Source: Proteobacteria bacterium UBA6920 (lineage in GTDB: Bacteria; Pseudomonadota; Gammaproteobacteria; SG8-11). Taken from it: a DNA stretch of 5,740 nucleotides. The position numbers and the translations under genes are program-made. Positions 1-5,730 of this stretch are shown piece by piece; position 1 is the stretch's first letter, and every line of letters begins with the position of its first letter. The notes below the pieces were generated by a model. It made no database searches. It saw only the letters and a program-made list of their open reading frames with translations, and had not been told where the DNA came from. The DNA lies in assembly GCA_002448875.1 (NCBI GenBank), contig DKAS01000065.1, forward strand, positions 23,090-28,829, read 5' to 3'.

Positions 1-1472
1 CCGGTAGCCTTGTAGCGGGAGAAATCCACTTCGCCCACCATCCAGTGGAAGAACGGAAACACTTCTTCCATCGGCGCGGCGCCGGTCAGGTCGGTGGCCA
101 TAAACAGGTAAACCGTACCGTTACGGAAGCGGATGTTGATGTTCATTTCCGGAATGCCGGGTTCACCCGCGTCACGGATACCGTTGGCGTTGTTGTCGGC
201 GAACACGACGTTTTCCATGGCGCCAAACCACTGGAACACCATAATGTTGCCCAGGTTGACGTCCAGCGCGGTACCCCAGTTGGGATCGACGTTATTGACG
301 CTGTACTGAGCGATAACCGTGGTCAACGCGGTATTCCAGACAGCCAGGGTGTAGGTGCCGGCGGGAACACCGGGAATGGAGAACGAGCCTGCGGTGCAGG
401 GCGCGGTGTAGATCGCCGGACCACCGGCGCCTTCACTCAGACCGACCCAGCAGTCATCGATGGGGGTGCCGGGATTGAACGACACCACCGGCGGGCGGGT
501 CATGTGGTTGCCGACCACGGTACCGGAAATGGTACCGGTGGAAGCAGCGGCCGGCAGGTTGTTGACCTGTTGCACAAAACCGATCCACACATGGGGACCG
601 GGCGGACCGAATTCGTTGAACAGCGGTGGCTCTTTGGCCTTGACCCAGGCATCGATAACCTGCGTGCCTTCGATGGTGGTGGTCTGCACCCAGCCTTTGC
701 CGGCGGGCGGATTGACCAGCACGCCGTATTTGCCCGGATGAATATGCTTGATGGTGTAAACCCCATCGGCGCCCGGGGTCATGACCGCGCTGCCCAGGGT
801 TACGACGTTACCCGGCGGAAACGCGCCGTTGGCGGCGCCGTCATAGACGGTGCCCAGCGGGTTGCCGTATACGTCCTTGGTGATCTGGCCACCGGTCGCG
901 CCGTAACGGCCACCGGCATCTTCCAGAATGATGGTGAACTGGGTCGGATCGAAATCAGGATCCGTCTGCGGGTTGTCCTCATTAGGCGCGTCGATGGCGC
1001 CGTTGATCGGGGAGTTATCATGGAAGACCTCGACCCGGATCTGCGCGGTGGGCAGCGGATCGGTAGTCACCAGGACGTTGACGCTGGTCGCGCCCGGGCT
1101 GACATGGGCCGCACCGATGTTGTGTCCGGTAAAGGGCAGCGCATTGATGGTGTAGTGCAGGGCGATATCGGGCACCGTGATGGCGCAGGAGGCGGTATCG
1201 CATTCACCGCTGGCTATAACCGGTGCGTAGCTTTTGTGAAAATCCAGCGACAGCGAATTCTGCGTCGGTATGCCTGGAGTCACCTGGAAGGTTGGATCTT
1301 CTTCCAGCATCCAACGGAAACCGGAAACGGCGGTGCCGTTTTCATTGGTGACCGTTACATCAAAAGCGTTGGCGGAACCCATGCCGAAAAGGGCTGCCAA
1401 AGAGGCCAACCCCGTAAATTTCGTCATGCGCGCCAACACCGTCTTGAAAGACAAGCGGGTGATGTCAACCAT
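1..1472 (-). CDS. Secreted multidomain protein with SdrD-B / carboxypeptidase-regulatory-like modules (partial, C-terminus beyond left edge)
   Basis: The minus frame reads from ATG at 1472 to the left edge without a stop, giving 490 residues, so the 3' end is missing. Residues 1-36 resemble a Sec signal peptide: basic N-region (R6, K10, R15, K18), hydrophobic core GLASLAALFG, and an ANA|F cleavage site after A36. The start is supported by AGAGGT about 7-8 bases upstream. Met16 would give a more compact signal but lacks a good ribosome site. The mature part is rich in G, T, V, N and P, as expected of stacked beta-sandwiches. Residues about 140-260 form one module ending in GVYTIKHIHPGKYGVLV. 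Residues about 312-395 form a second, with GTISGTVV and GSFSIPGVPAGTYTLAVW, the typical carboxypeptidase-regulatory/Cna-B signature. Residues 424-440 (FADNNANGIRDAGEPGI) match the calcium-binding motif of SdrD-B domains. Four cysteines (C91, C96, C341, C359) could form disulfides after export. Likely surface or extracellular, perhaps adhesive or structural. The exact family and function are not recognised; no catalytic motif is visible. Confidence 0.85.
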   Translation of the reverse strand, partial: MVDITRLSFKTVLARMTKFTGLASLAALFGMGSANAFDVTVTNENGTAVSGFRWMLEEDPTFQVTPGIPTQNSLSLDFHKSYAPVIASGECDTASCAITVPDIALHYTINALPFTGHNIGAAHVSPGATSVNVLVTTDPLPTAQIRVEVFHDNSPINGAIDAPNEDNPQTDPDFDPTQFTIILEDAGGRYGATGGQITKDVYGNPLGTVYDGAANGAFPPGNVVTLGSAVMTPGADGVYTIKHIHPGKYGVLVNPPAGKGWVQTTTIEGTQVIDAWVKAKEPPLFNEFGPPGPHVWIGFVQQVNNLPAAASTGTISGTVVGNHMTRPPVVSFNPGTPIDDCWVGLSEGAGGPAIYTAPCTAGSFSIPGVPAGTYTLAVWNTALTTVIAQYSVNNVDPNWGTALDVNLGNIMVFQWFGAMENVVFADNNANGIRDAGEPGIPEMNINIRFRNGTVYLFMATDLTGAAPMEEVFPFFHWMVGEVDFSRYKAT

Positions 1473-1562
1473 GATTTATACCTCTGTGTTTCCTTAAAAT
1501 TAAATTGAAGTTAGAAAGAAAAACTAAAATTTTTTTATTGTTCTGATAGTTATCGCTGCACA

Positions 1563-1625
1563 ACCATCAGCTATAGCAAATAAAATCCATGACCCGAATG
1601 GTCATTCAACTGGATGGTAAACCAT
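1563..1625. promoter_or_regulatory. Nested inverted repeats, possible operator upstream of secreted-protein gene
   Basis: Three exact dyads cluster 90-155 bases upstream of the gene starting at 1472. ATGACC (1589-1594) pairs with GGTCAT (1600-1605) across a 5-base gap. ATGGT (1614-1618) pairs with ACCAT (1621-1625) across 2 bases. ACCATC (1563-1568) pairs with GATGGT (1613-1618), enclosing the first dyad; ATCCA (1585-1589) and TGGAT (1611-1615) also pair. The symmetry and position suit binding by a dimeric regulator, or a hairpin. No regulator family is identified from the sequence, so the operator role is inference. Confidence 0.3.
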
Positions 1626-1747
1626 AACAGAAGAGCGATTTTGTTGTGGGTAGGGAAACGCTGTATACAATGGTAGGGTTGTTGCTAATCGCAGCTACGG
1701 ACTCGGGATGTGTTGTGAACGAAAAAAGGTAGGGTCAAATTGGGAAG

Positions 1748-1766
1748 AAAAAGCCAGATACATGGC
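1748..1766 (-). terminator. Weak candidate intrinsic terminator after the receiver gene
   Basis: Reading the minus strand, 22 bases past the receiver gene's TGA, GCCA and TGGC (plus positions 1766-1763 and 1756-1753) can pair around a 6-base loop. Five T residues follow directly (plus-strand A run 1748-1752). The stem is only 4 base pairs, so this is a marginal call. It would separate the receiver gene from the secreted-protein gene downstream. Confidence 0.25.
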
Positions 1767-1788
1767 GCCGGTAGATATATTTATGGAA

Positions 1789-2226
1789 TCACATACTGCG
1801 CCGCTGCAAGTGCGCGATACCCTGCTCCGTGCGCTCGGGTTGATTGGCCGGGCCGAGCAACGACTGGCACAGCAACTCCTGTTTGATGCATTCGACGATT
1901 TCAGCCGCCGGCACATCCTTGGTGAAAAAATAATCCGCACCCCTCTCCAGAGCCATGCTGCGATACTCCGGCAAATCGAAGGATGTCAACACCGCCACCA
2001 CCGACTGGCCGGTCAATGTTTTAACCTGCTTGATCAGGTCCAGGCCAGAATACTTGCCCAGCCGCACATCGATAAAGACCAGGTCAGGCACCAGGGTGCG
2101 CAAACTGGCGATGGCATCCTGAGCGCTATCGGTGCCGATTATTTCGATGGAAGGCAGATGCTGCTGCAACATGGAGCTGAACGAGCGCAGAAATACCGGA
2201 TTGTCTTCGATGATCATTACCTGCAT
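1789..2226 (-). CDS. Stand-alone response-regulator receiver domain protein (no output domain)
   Basis: The protein is essentially one CheY-like receiver domain plus a short tail. Numbering from the preferred ATG at 2226 (145 residues), the acidic pair E7-D8 sits in MIIEDNP, the phospho-acceptor is D53 in LVFIDVRL, the switch threonine is T81 in VLTSFD, and the conserved lysine is K103 in FFTKD. All residues needed for phosphorylation are present. Lysine is followed by Asp rather than Pro, as in NarL/FixJ-type receivers. The last 27 or so residues (from about LLCQSLLG) are polar and contain no HTH, and the downstream minus strand shows no HTH remnant before the next gene. GGAG lies 9 bases upstream of the 2226 start; an in-frame ATG at 2241 would add MERSS but has no clear ribosome site. 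Without an output domain it probably acts by protein contact, as a phosphorelay intermediate, adaptor or phosphate sink. The nearby kinase is a plausible partner, which is inferred from location. Confidence 0.88.
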   Translation of the reverse strand: MQVMIIEDNPVFLRSFSSMLQQHLPSIEIIGTDSAQDAIASLRTLVPDLVFIDVRLGKYSGLDLIKQVKTLTGQSVVAVLTSFDLPEYRSMALERGADYFFTKDVPAAEIVECIKQELLCQSLLGPANQPERTEQGIAHLQRRSM

Positions 2227-2530
2227 ACTGCTGCGCTCCATACCATCAGGAATAGCTTGTTGAAATTATTAATTACTTCTTTTACTCAACTTTATATTCT
2301 AAGGAGCGCCGCGCTGGCGGGCACTACTCGCTTTCCCTACTTTGATACCATTCCTGACGGGCTCTTGCCGGCGATGTTGCAAGGCGCCACCTGTAAGCGT
2401 AGGTACGCGGACTTAATAGACTCTTAATTTAGAAGTAGTCCAGTAGATATATCTTACTTTTATAATCTGAAGCGGATGTGACTGGAAATATTTATTAAAA
2501 ATATGTTAAATCCCGTGGTAGGATATGCCT

Positions 2531-2608
2531 CTAATCGTCAAGGTTAAGATGTTGTTTATGCTCACGATGGGCAATCTATTACGATTGACCTGGTGTAATA
2601 ACGATTAG
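2531..2608. promoter_or_regulatory. Repeated ACGATT boxes, candidate regulator-binding region
   Basis: ACGATT occurs at 2581-2586 and 2601-2606 in direct orientation exactly 20 bases apart, about two helical turns. A related ACGATG lies at 2564-2569. An inverted copy CTAATCGT at 2531-2538 is the exact complement of ACGATTAG at 2601-2608. The cluster lies 200-275 bases upstream of the NarL-type regulator start. Spaced half-sites of this kind are what a dimeric HTH regulator, possibly the product itself, would bind. That role is inference from pattern and position. Confidence 0.28.
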
Positions 2609-2640
2609 TGATAAGGGTTGTAGTCTATATGATGTCTTGG

Positions 2641-2678
2641 TTGGCACAGCCAAGCGGCAGTAAAAGCCGGCTCCTACA
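2641..2678 (-). repeat. Degenerate REP-like palindromic element
   Basis: Read on the minus strand, this begins TGTAGGAGCCGGCT, which resembles the GTAG/GGAG head and GC-rich stem of REP elements spread by RAYT transposases in gammaproteobacteria. Two adjacent stems are visible: GCGGC (2654-2658) pairs with GCCGGC (2666-2671) with one bulged G, and TTGGC (2641-2645) pairs exactly with GCCAA (2649-2653) around ACA. Only one imperfect copy is present and no transposase gene is nearby, so it could also be a chance hairpin or a transcription signal. Confidence 0.3.
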
Positions 2679-2804
2679 CAGTATTCCCCAGGCCCGCGGC
2701 GGCCGTCCATGGAAGGGATTTTTCGTGGCGACGTCGGAGGGGAAAACCTGCTTGCACGTCAATACCCAAAATTACTCTATTTCCGACTAAAGGAACCTAC
2801 ATCG

Positions 2805-3464
2805 ATGCCTAAGTGGAAACTTGTAATTGCGGAAGATCACGCGATATTACGTGAAGGCCTGATCGCCCTTCTGCGCATGGAGCCGGATCTGACGGTAGTA
2901 GGCGAAGCCTGCGACGGCAAGGAAGTGATCCAGGTCATAGGCAAGACCAACCCGGACGTGGTACTCATCGACCTGTCCATGCCGCACACCAACGGCACCG
3001 AAGCCATCTCCAAAATCAAGCGCCGTTTTCCGGACATCAAGATCATCGTCCTGACGGTGCATAAGGCGGAAGAGTATATCCGCGCCGCCCTGGCGGATGG
3101 CGCCAGCGGTTACACGCTGAAGGACGACAACCATCAGGAACTCATCCGCGCGATCTATAATGTCATGGCCGGCAAGACCCACCTCAGCCCCAGCATCTGC
3201 GACAAGGTGGTCAACGGTTATCTCAGCGACTCGGAACAACCGCCCAAGACCCGCTACTGGGACGTACTGACGGTGCGCGAACGCGAAGTGATGAAGCTGA
3301 TCGCCGAGGGTTACCGCAACAAGGATATCGCCCACTATCTGTCGATCAGCCACAAAACCGTGGAAAAACACCGTTCCAACCTGATGAAGAAGCTCAACCT
3401 GCACAACACCTCGGCACTGACCTCCTACGCCATCGAAAACGGCCTGGTCCACAGCGCCATGTAG
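2805..3464 (+). CDS. NarL/FixJ-family response regulator, receiver plus LuxR-type HTH
   Basis: This is a complete two-domain DNA-binding response regulator of 219 residues, the usual family length. The receiver spans about residues 4-122: acidic pair E10-D11 in VIAEDH, phospho-acceptor D56 in VVLIDLSMP, T84 in VLTVH, and K106 in GYTLKD with the K-D signature of this family. A linker (about 123-150) leads to the LuxR/GerE helix-turn-helix at about 151-212. Hallmarks there are LTVREREVMKLIAEGYRNKDIA and LSISHKTVEKHRSNLMKKL, the latter being the DNA-recognition helix. The start at 2805 is chosen because AAAGGA lies 10 bases upstream and the receiver fold begins right there; the same frame extends to an ATG at 2709, but those 32 extra residues match nothing in the family. 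Phosphorylated dimers should bind promoter DNA. It faces the histidine kinase gene tail to tail across 72 bases and is its most likely cognate regulator. Its target genes are unknown. Confidence 0.96.
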   Translation: MPKWKLVIAEDHAILREGLIALLRMEPDLTVVGEACDGKEVIQVIGKTNPDVVLIDLSMPHTNGTEAISKIKRRFPDIKIIVLTVHKAEEYIRAALADGASGYTLKDDNHQELIRAIYNVMAGKTHLSPSICDKVVNGYLSDSEQPPKTRYWDVLTVREREVMKLIAEGYRNKDIAHYLSISHKTVEKHRSNLMKKLNLHNTSALTSYAIENGLVHSAM

Positions 3465-3472
3465 GGAGCGTG

Positions 3473-3514
3473 GCGGACACCGGGCGACGCGCGAATTCGC
3501 CACGGTGTCACCGC
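3473..3514. terminator. Hairpin between convergent genes, candidate bidirectional terminator
   Basis: The spacer between the two stop codons holds a long imperfect hairpin. GCGG (3473-3476) pairs with CCGC (3511-3514). ACACCG (3477-3482) pairs with CGGTGT (3503-3508) after a CA bulge. GGCGA (3483-3487) pairs with TCGCC (3497-3501) around a 9-base loop. That is 15 base pairs with two small bulges. Neither side has a T run, so it is not a textbook intrinsic terminator; it may protect 3' ends or help termination for both genes. The left arm starts 9 bases after the regulator's TAG. Confidence 0.45.
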
Positions 3515-3536
3515 AACGCCGCGGCCGGCGTATTCG

Positions 3537-5645
3537 TCACGAATAACGCTGATCCGGCCAGGATATCTCGATCAGCGTGCCCTCCCCCGGCCGGGAATCG
3601 AGCCAGAACGTACCGCCGAAGATTTCCGCGCGTTCGCGCATGCTTTTCAGACCCAGGCCGGCGGAGTCGGATTCCGGCCGGTGCTGATAGGCGTCGAAGC
3701 CGTCACCATTGTCACGGATGGTCAGCTTGATGCCCGCGTCCAGGCGCTTGAGCCCGATCCAGATACGGCCGGCACCGGCGTGCTTGCTGATATTGTTCAA
3801 GGCCTCCTGCACCACGCGGTAAATGGTCACCTTCAGCACTTCAGGAATGGCGCTTTCCTCGATTTCCTTGTTGAACACCACGTCGGTGTCACGATAGGTT
3901 TCGCGGTAGCGGCGGCAAAACCATTCAATGGTGACCAGCAATCCCAGATCGTCGAGAATGGACGGGCGCAGATCCATGGCGATGGTGCGTACTTCATCGA
4001 TGGCGGAACGGATATTAGTCACCGAGGTATTGAGAAAATCCGCTTCGTTCTTCAGCCCCTGGTTGTTGATCATGCGCATAGCGGTTTCGATATTCATTTT
4101 CACCGCGCTCAGGTGCTGGCCGATACTGTCGTGCAGTTCGGTGGCGATGCGCCGACGTTCCGCTTCCTGGGCATAGAGCAGACGACGCGTCAAGGTGTGC
4201 AGATTATTTTCCGAACGACGCATATTGGTTTCCATGTTGCGCTGGCCGGTAATATCGCTGGCATAGCCGACGCTGATGTCGTCATCCTCCACCACGATAT
4301 CCATGAATTCACATTGCAGCCAGATCGTGGCGCCTTCCCGGGTTTTCGTCCGGTAGATGCCGCTGGTCGAACGCGGCATGTGACCATACAGCGGGCCCGC
4401 GGTCTCGACCGGTTTGCCTTCCCGCAGTTCCATCAACTCCAGCGGCGCCTTGCCGAGCAGTTCCTCCCGGCTTTTGTCCAGCAGGAAGGCCAGGCGCTGG
4501 TTACAGTAAACGATCGCGCCATTGCGGGTGACGAAAATTCCCGTCTGGTCATTGTCCAGCACGAAACTCCAGAAGTGGCGGCCGGCATTGCCCGGCATGG
4601 CGACCGCCTTGCCGCCCTCGAACACGCTGACCATGTCGAGCAGCAGGCGGCTGTTTTCCTGAATGACGCTGGACTTGGCCTCCACCACCTCCCGCTCCAG
4701 TTCATCGATGCGGCTGAGCAACGCCTTGCGGGTATTCTTGCGATAAGTGATATTCTCGATAATGGCCACGGCAAACACCGAATCCGCGGTATCGTTGTAG
4801 CCAGGCGCCGGCGTATTGCGTTTATAGACGATACGCAGATTCTTGCCCAGCACCACATCATCGAGAAACCACTCGGCCGTACTCGGCAGATCCTCGACCA
4901 CGCCCGCCAGCGAAGACAGCAGGCGACAGGACGGGTCATTGCAATGGGGGTGCATCACCTCATGCACCGTCCTGCCGCGCACATCCGCGACCTTGCCCAG
5001 ACCCCATTCCTCGACGGCGCGATTGGCGCGTATCACCCGGCCGCCTGCGTCCAGCAGACAGATGATCTCGCGCAGGGCGTCTATGGTGGACTGCCACTCG
5101 CGTTTGGCCTGCAGGGCGTAGCGGATCTCCAGTTGTTGTTCACGCTGCGCCATCACCTTGTCGAACAGCGCGCCAAACATGTTGACCACGGTGCAGACCC
5201 AGTTTCTGGCCTCATTGCTCAGGCGGCGGTTGTGACGGGAACAGAACAGGAAAATGCCCCAGGGACGCTTGCTGCCGGGAATCACCACGCTGATGCCGCT
5301 GCGCACCGCGTTGTCACCCATCATCGTCCGCACCAGGGACAAGACCTCGGCATTGTCCTCGCTGAACTCTTCGACGCCGCGCAGCACCAGGTCCATGGCC
5401 GATACGCTGTGGCTGATGAAATCCGGCACCGAATCGCAGCGCCGCGCCCCGCCGCTGTCATCATCGCTGATCAGGCAGAGCTGGCCGTTTTTCGCCAGTT
5501 CCGTGGCCATCGCCTGCTCCAGCCCGGTTATTTTCCGTACTGTTAACCAGGCTTTTGTAAACACCGTATAGAGGTCAGTGGTGGCGGCAATACATTCGGC
5601 GTATTCCAGTAATGCCTGGCTGGCTTGCAGGTCGGGGTCGGACAT
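3537..5645 (-). CDS. Soluble sensor histidine kinase, GAF-PAS-PAS-HisKA_3-HATPase (NarX/DegS-type core)
   Basis: This 702-residue kinase should phosphorylate a NarL-type response regulator. Residues about 10-165 look like a GAF domain, followed by a helical linker (165-185). PAS1 covers about 186-302 (STIDALREIICLLDAGGRVIRANRAVEEW) and ends in IIENITYRK, then a coiled coil (303-335). PAS2 covers about 358-470 (QTGIFVTRNGAIVYCNQRLAFLL), ending in YASDITGQRN. The HisKA_3 dimerisation region is about 485-562, with phospho-acceptor H505 in ATELHDSIGQHLSAVK. The ATPase domain (about 600-698) has the N box QEALNNISKHA (612-622), G1 box DNGDGF (645-650) and G2 box GLGLKSMRERA (663-673). No signal peptide or membrane segment is visible, so it should sense an internal signal. 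PAS1 carries MHPHCNDPSC (231-240), a possible metal or redox site. AGGAAG lies 9 bases upstream of the chosen ATG. The gene is convergent with the regulator at 2805-3464, its likely partner. The ligand is unknown. Confidence 0.95.
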   Translation of the reverse strand: MSDPDLQASQALLEYAECIAATTDLYTVFTKAWLTVRKITGLEQAMATELAKNGQLCLISDDDSGGARRCDSVPDFISHSVSAMDLVLRGVEEFSEDNAEVLSLVRTMMGDNAVRSGISVVIPGSKRPWGIFLFCSRHNRRLSNEARNWVCTVVNMFGALFDKVMAQREQQLEIRYALQAKREWQSTIDALREIICLLDAGGRVIRANRAVEEWGLGKVADVRGRTVHEVMHPHCNDPSCRLLSSLAGVVEDLPSTAEWFLDDVVLGKNLRIVYKRNTPAPGYNDTADSVFAVAIIENITYRKNTRKALLSRIDELEREVVEAKSSVIQENSRLLLDMVSVFEGGKAVAMPGNAGRHFWSFVLDNDQTGIFVTRNGAIVYCNQRLAFLLDKSREELLGKAPLELMELREGKPVETAGPLYGHMPRSTSGIYRTKTREGATIWLQCEFMDIVVEDDDISVGYASDITGQRNMETNMRRSENNLHTLTRRLLYAQEAERRRIATELHDSIGQHLSAVKMNIETAMRMINNQGLKNEADFLNTSVTNIRSAIDEVRTIAMDLRPSILDDLGLLVTIEWFCRRYRETYRDTDVVFNKEIEESAIPEVLKVTIYRVVQEALNNISKHAGAGRIWIGLKRLDAGIKLTIRDNGDGFDAYQHRPESDSAGLGLKSMRERAEIFGGTFWLDSRPGEGTLIEISWPDQRYS

Positions 5646-5654
5646 CGCTCTACG

Positions 5655-5660
5655 CTTCCT
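5655..5660 (-). promoter_or_regulatory. Ribosome binding site fixing the kinase start
   Basis: AGGAAG on the minus strand ends 9 bases before the ATG at 5645. It supports this start over internal Met codons, which lie inside the predicted GAF domain. Confidence 0.6.
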
Positions 5661-5702
5661 GTATGCTGTGGCTGGAACCCGTTGATTTGCGCACTTTACC
5701 TT

Positions 5703-5730
5703 ATTGTGGCGGGCTCAGGCGAGCTGTTAA
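5703..5730 (-). promoter_or_regulatory. Candidate sigma70-type promoter of the histidine kinase gene
   Basis: On the minus strand, TTAACA (plus positions 5730-5725) resembles a -35 box (5 of 6 to TTGACA). After a 16-base spacer it is followed by CACAAT (5708-5703), 4 of 6 to TATAAT. It lies about 60 bases upstream of the kinase ATG at 5645. The spacer is short and the -10 box is weak, and the window ends just beyond, so other promoters further upstream cannot be excluded. Confidence 0.25.

Larger units (their letters stand above)
1473..1788. other. AT-rich spacer between secreted-protein gene and receiver gene
   Basis: No gene is supported in this 316-base stretch. The part next to the secreted-protein gene (about 1490-1545) is very AT-rich and would be its 5' leader and promoter. 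I could not pick a convincing -35/-10 pair; TTGTGC followed 18 bases later by AATAAA on the minus strand is a weak candidate. The middle holds clustered inverted repeats (1563-1625, listed separately). Further right, the heptamer GGTAGGG occurs three times on the plus strand, at 1649, 1672 and 1728. A palindrome TGTATACA lies at 1662-1669. The open plus frame that crosses this region runs antisense to the receiver gene and shows no domain. Confidence 0.6.
2227..2804. other. Long divergent intergenic region between two response-regulator genes
   Basis: About 575 bases separate the divergent receiver gene and NarL-type regulator gene, unusually long for two small regulators. It must hold both promoters. 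I see AT-rich blocks at 2255-2300 and 2405-2510. They include an exact TATAAT at 2461-2466 without a good -35, an AT-rich dyad ATATTT/AAATAT at 2488-2504, and TATGAT at 2628-2633 as a weak -10 for the plus-strand regulator. Repeated ACGATT boxes, a REP-like hairpin and possible leader stems are listed separately. A short plus frame of 60 codons at 2608-2790 has no ribosome site or recognisable content and is not called. Confidence 0.6.

Noticed and set aside
45..1508. 487-codon open frame on the plus strand
   Set aside because: It is the exact antisense register of the secreted-protein gene. Its translation is rich in R, G, H and D with no domain, and it has no ribosome site.
1649..1734. Three GGTAGGG heptamers as a repeat array
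   Set aside because: Spacing is irregular (23 and 56 bases) and flanks differ, so there is no CRISPR or iteron structure.
1708..2427. 239-codon open frame on the plus strand
   Set aside because: It is antisense to the receiver gene, which has all phosphorylation residues in the other strand.
2461..2466. Exact TATAAT as a promoter -10 box
   Set aside because: No -35-like sequence lies 16-18 bases upstream and no extended -10 TG is present, in a region where AT-rich matches arise easily.
2640..2660. Sigma54-like TGGCAC sequence
   Set aside because: The -12 element is not TTGC and the GG-to-GC spacing is 9 rather than 10, so it fails the consensus. The bases are better explained by the hairpin.
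2709..2804. N-terminal extension of the NarL-type regulator from an upstream ATG
   Set aside because: The 32 added residues match nothing in the family, while the 2805 start has AAAGGA upstream and begins at the receiver fold.
2690..2804. Riboswitch in the regulator leader
   Set aside because: I looked for known conserved cores, including cyclic-di-GMP types, and found none.
2847..3503. 218-codon open frame on the minus strand
   Set aside because: It is antisense to the NarL-type regulator and has no domain signature.
3681..5546. 621-codon open frame on the plus strand
   Set aside because: It lies entirely antisense to the histidine kinase, whose H, N, G1 and G2 boxes are unmistakable. The translation is low in recognisable motifs and rich in H, A and Q, typical of a shadow frame.
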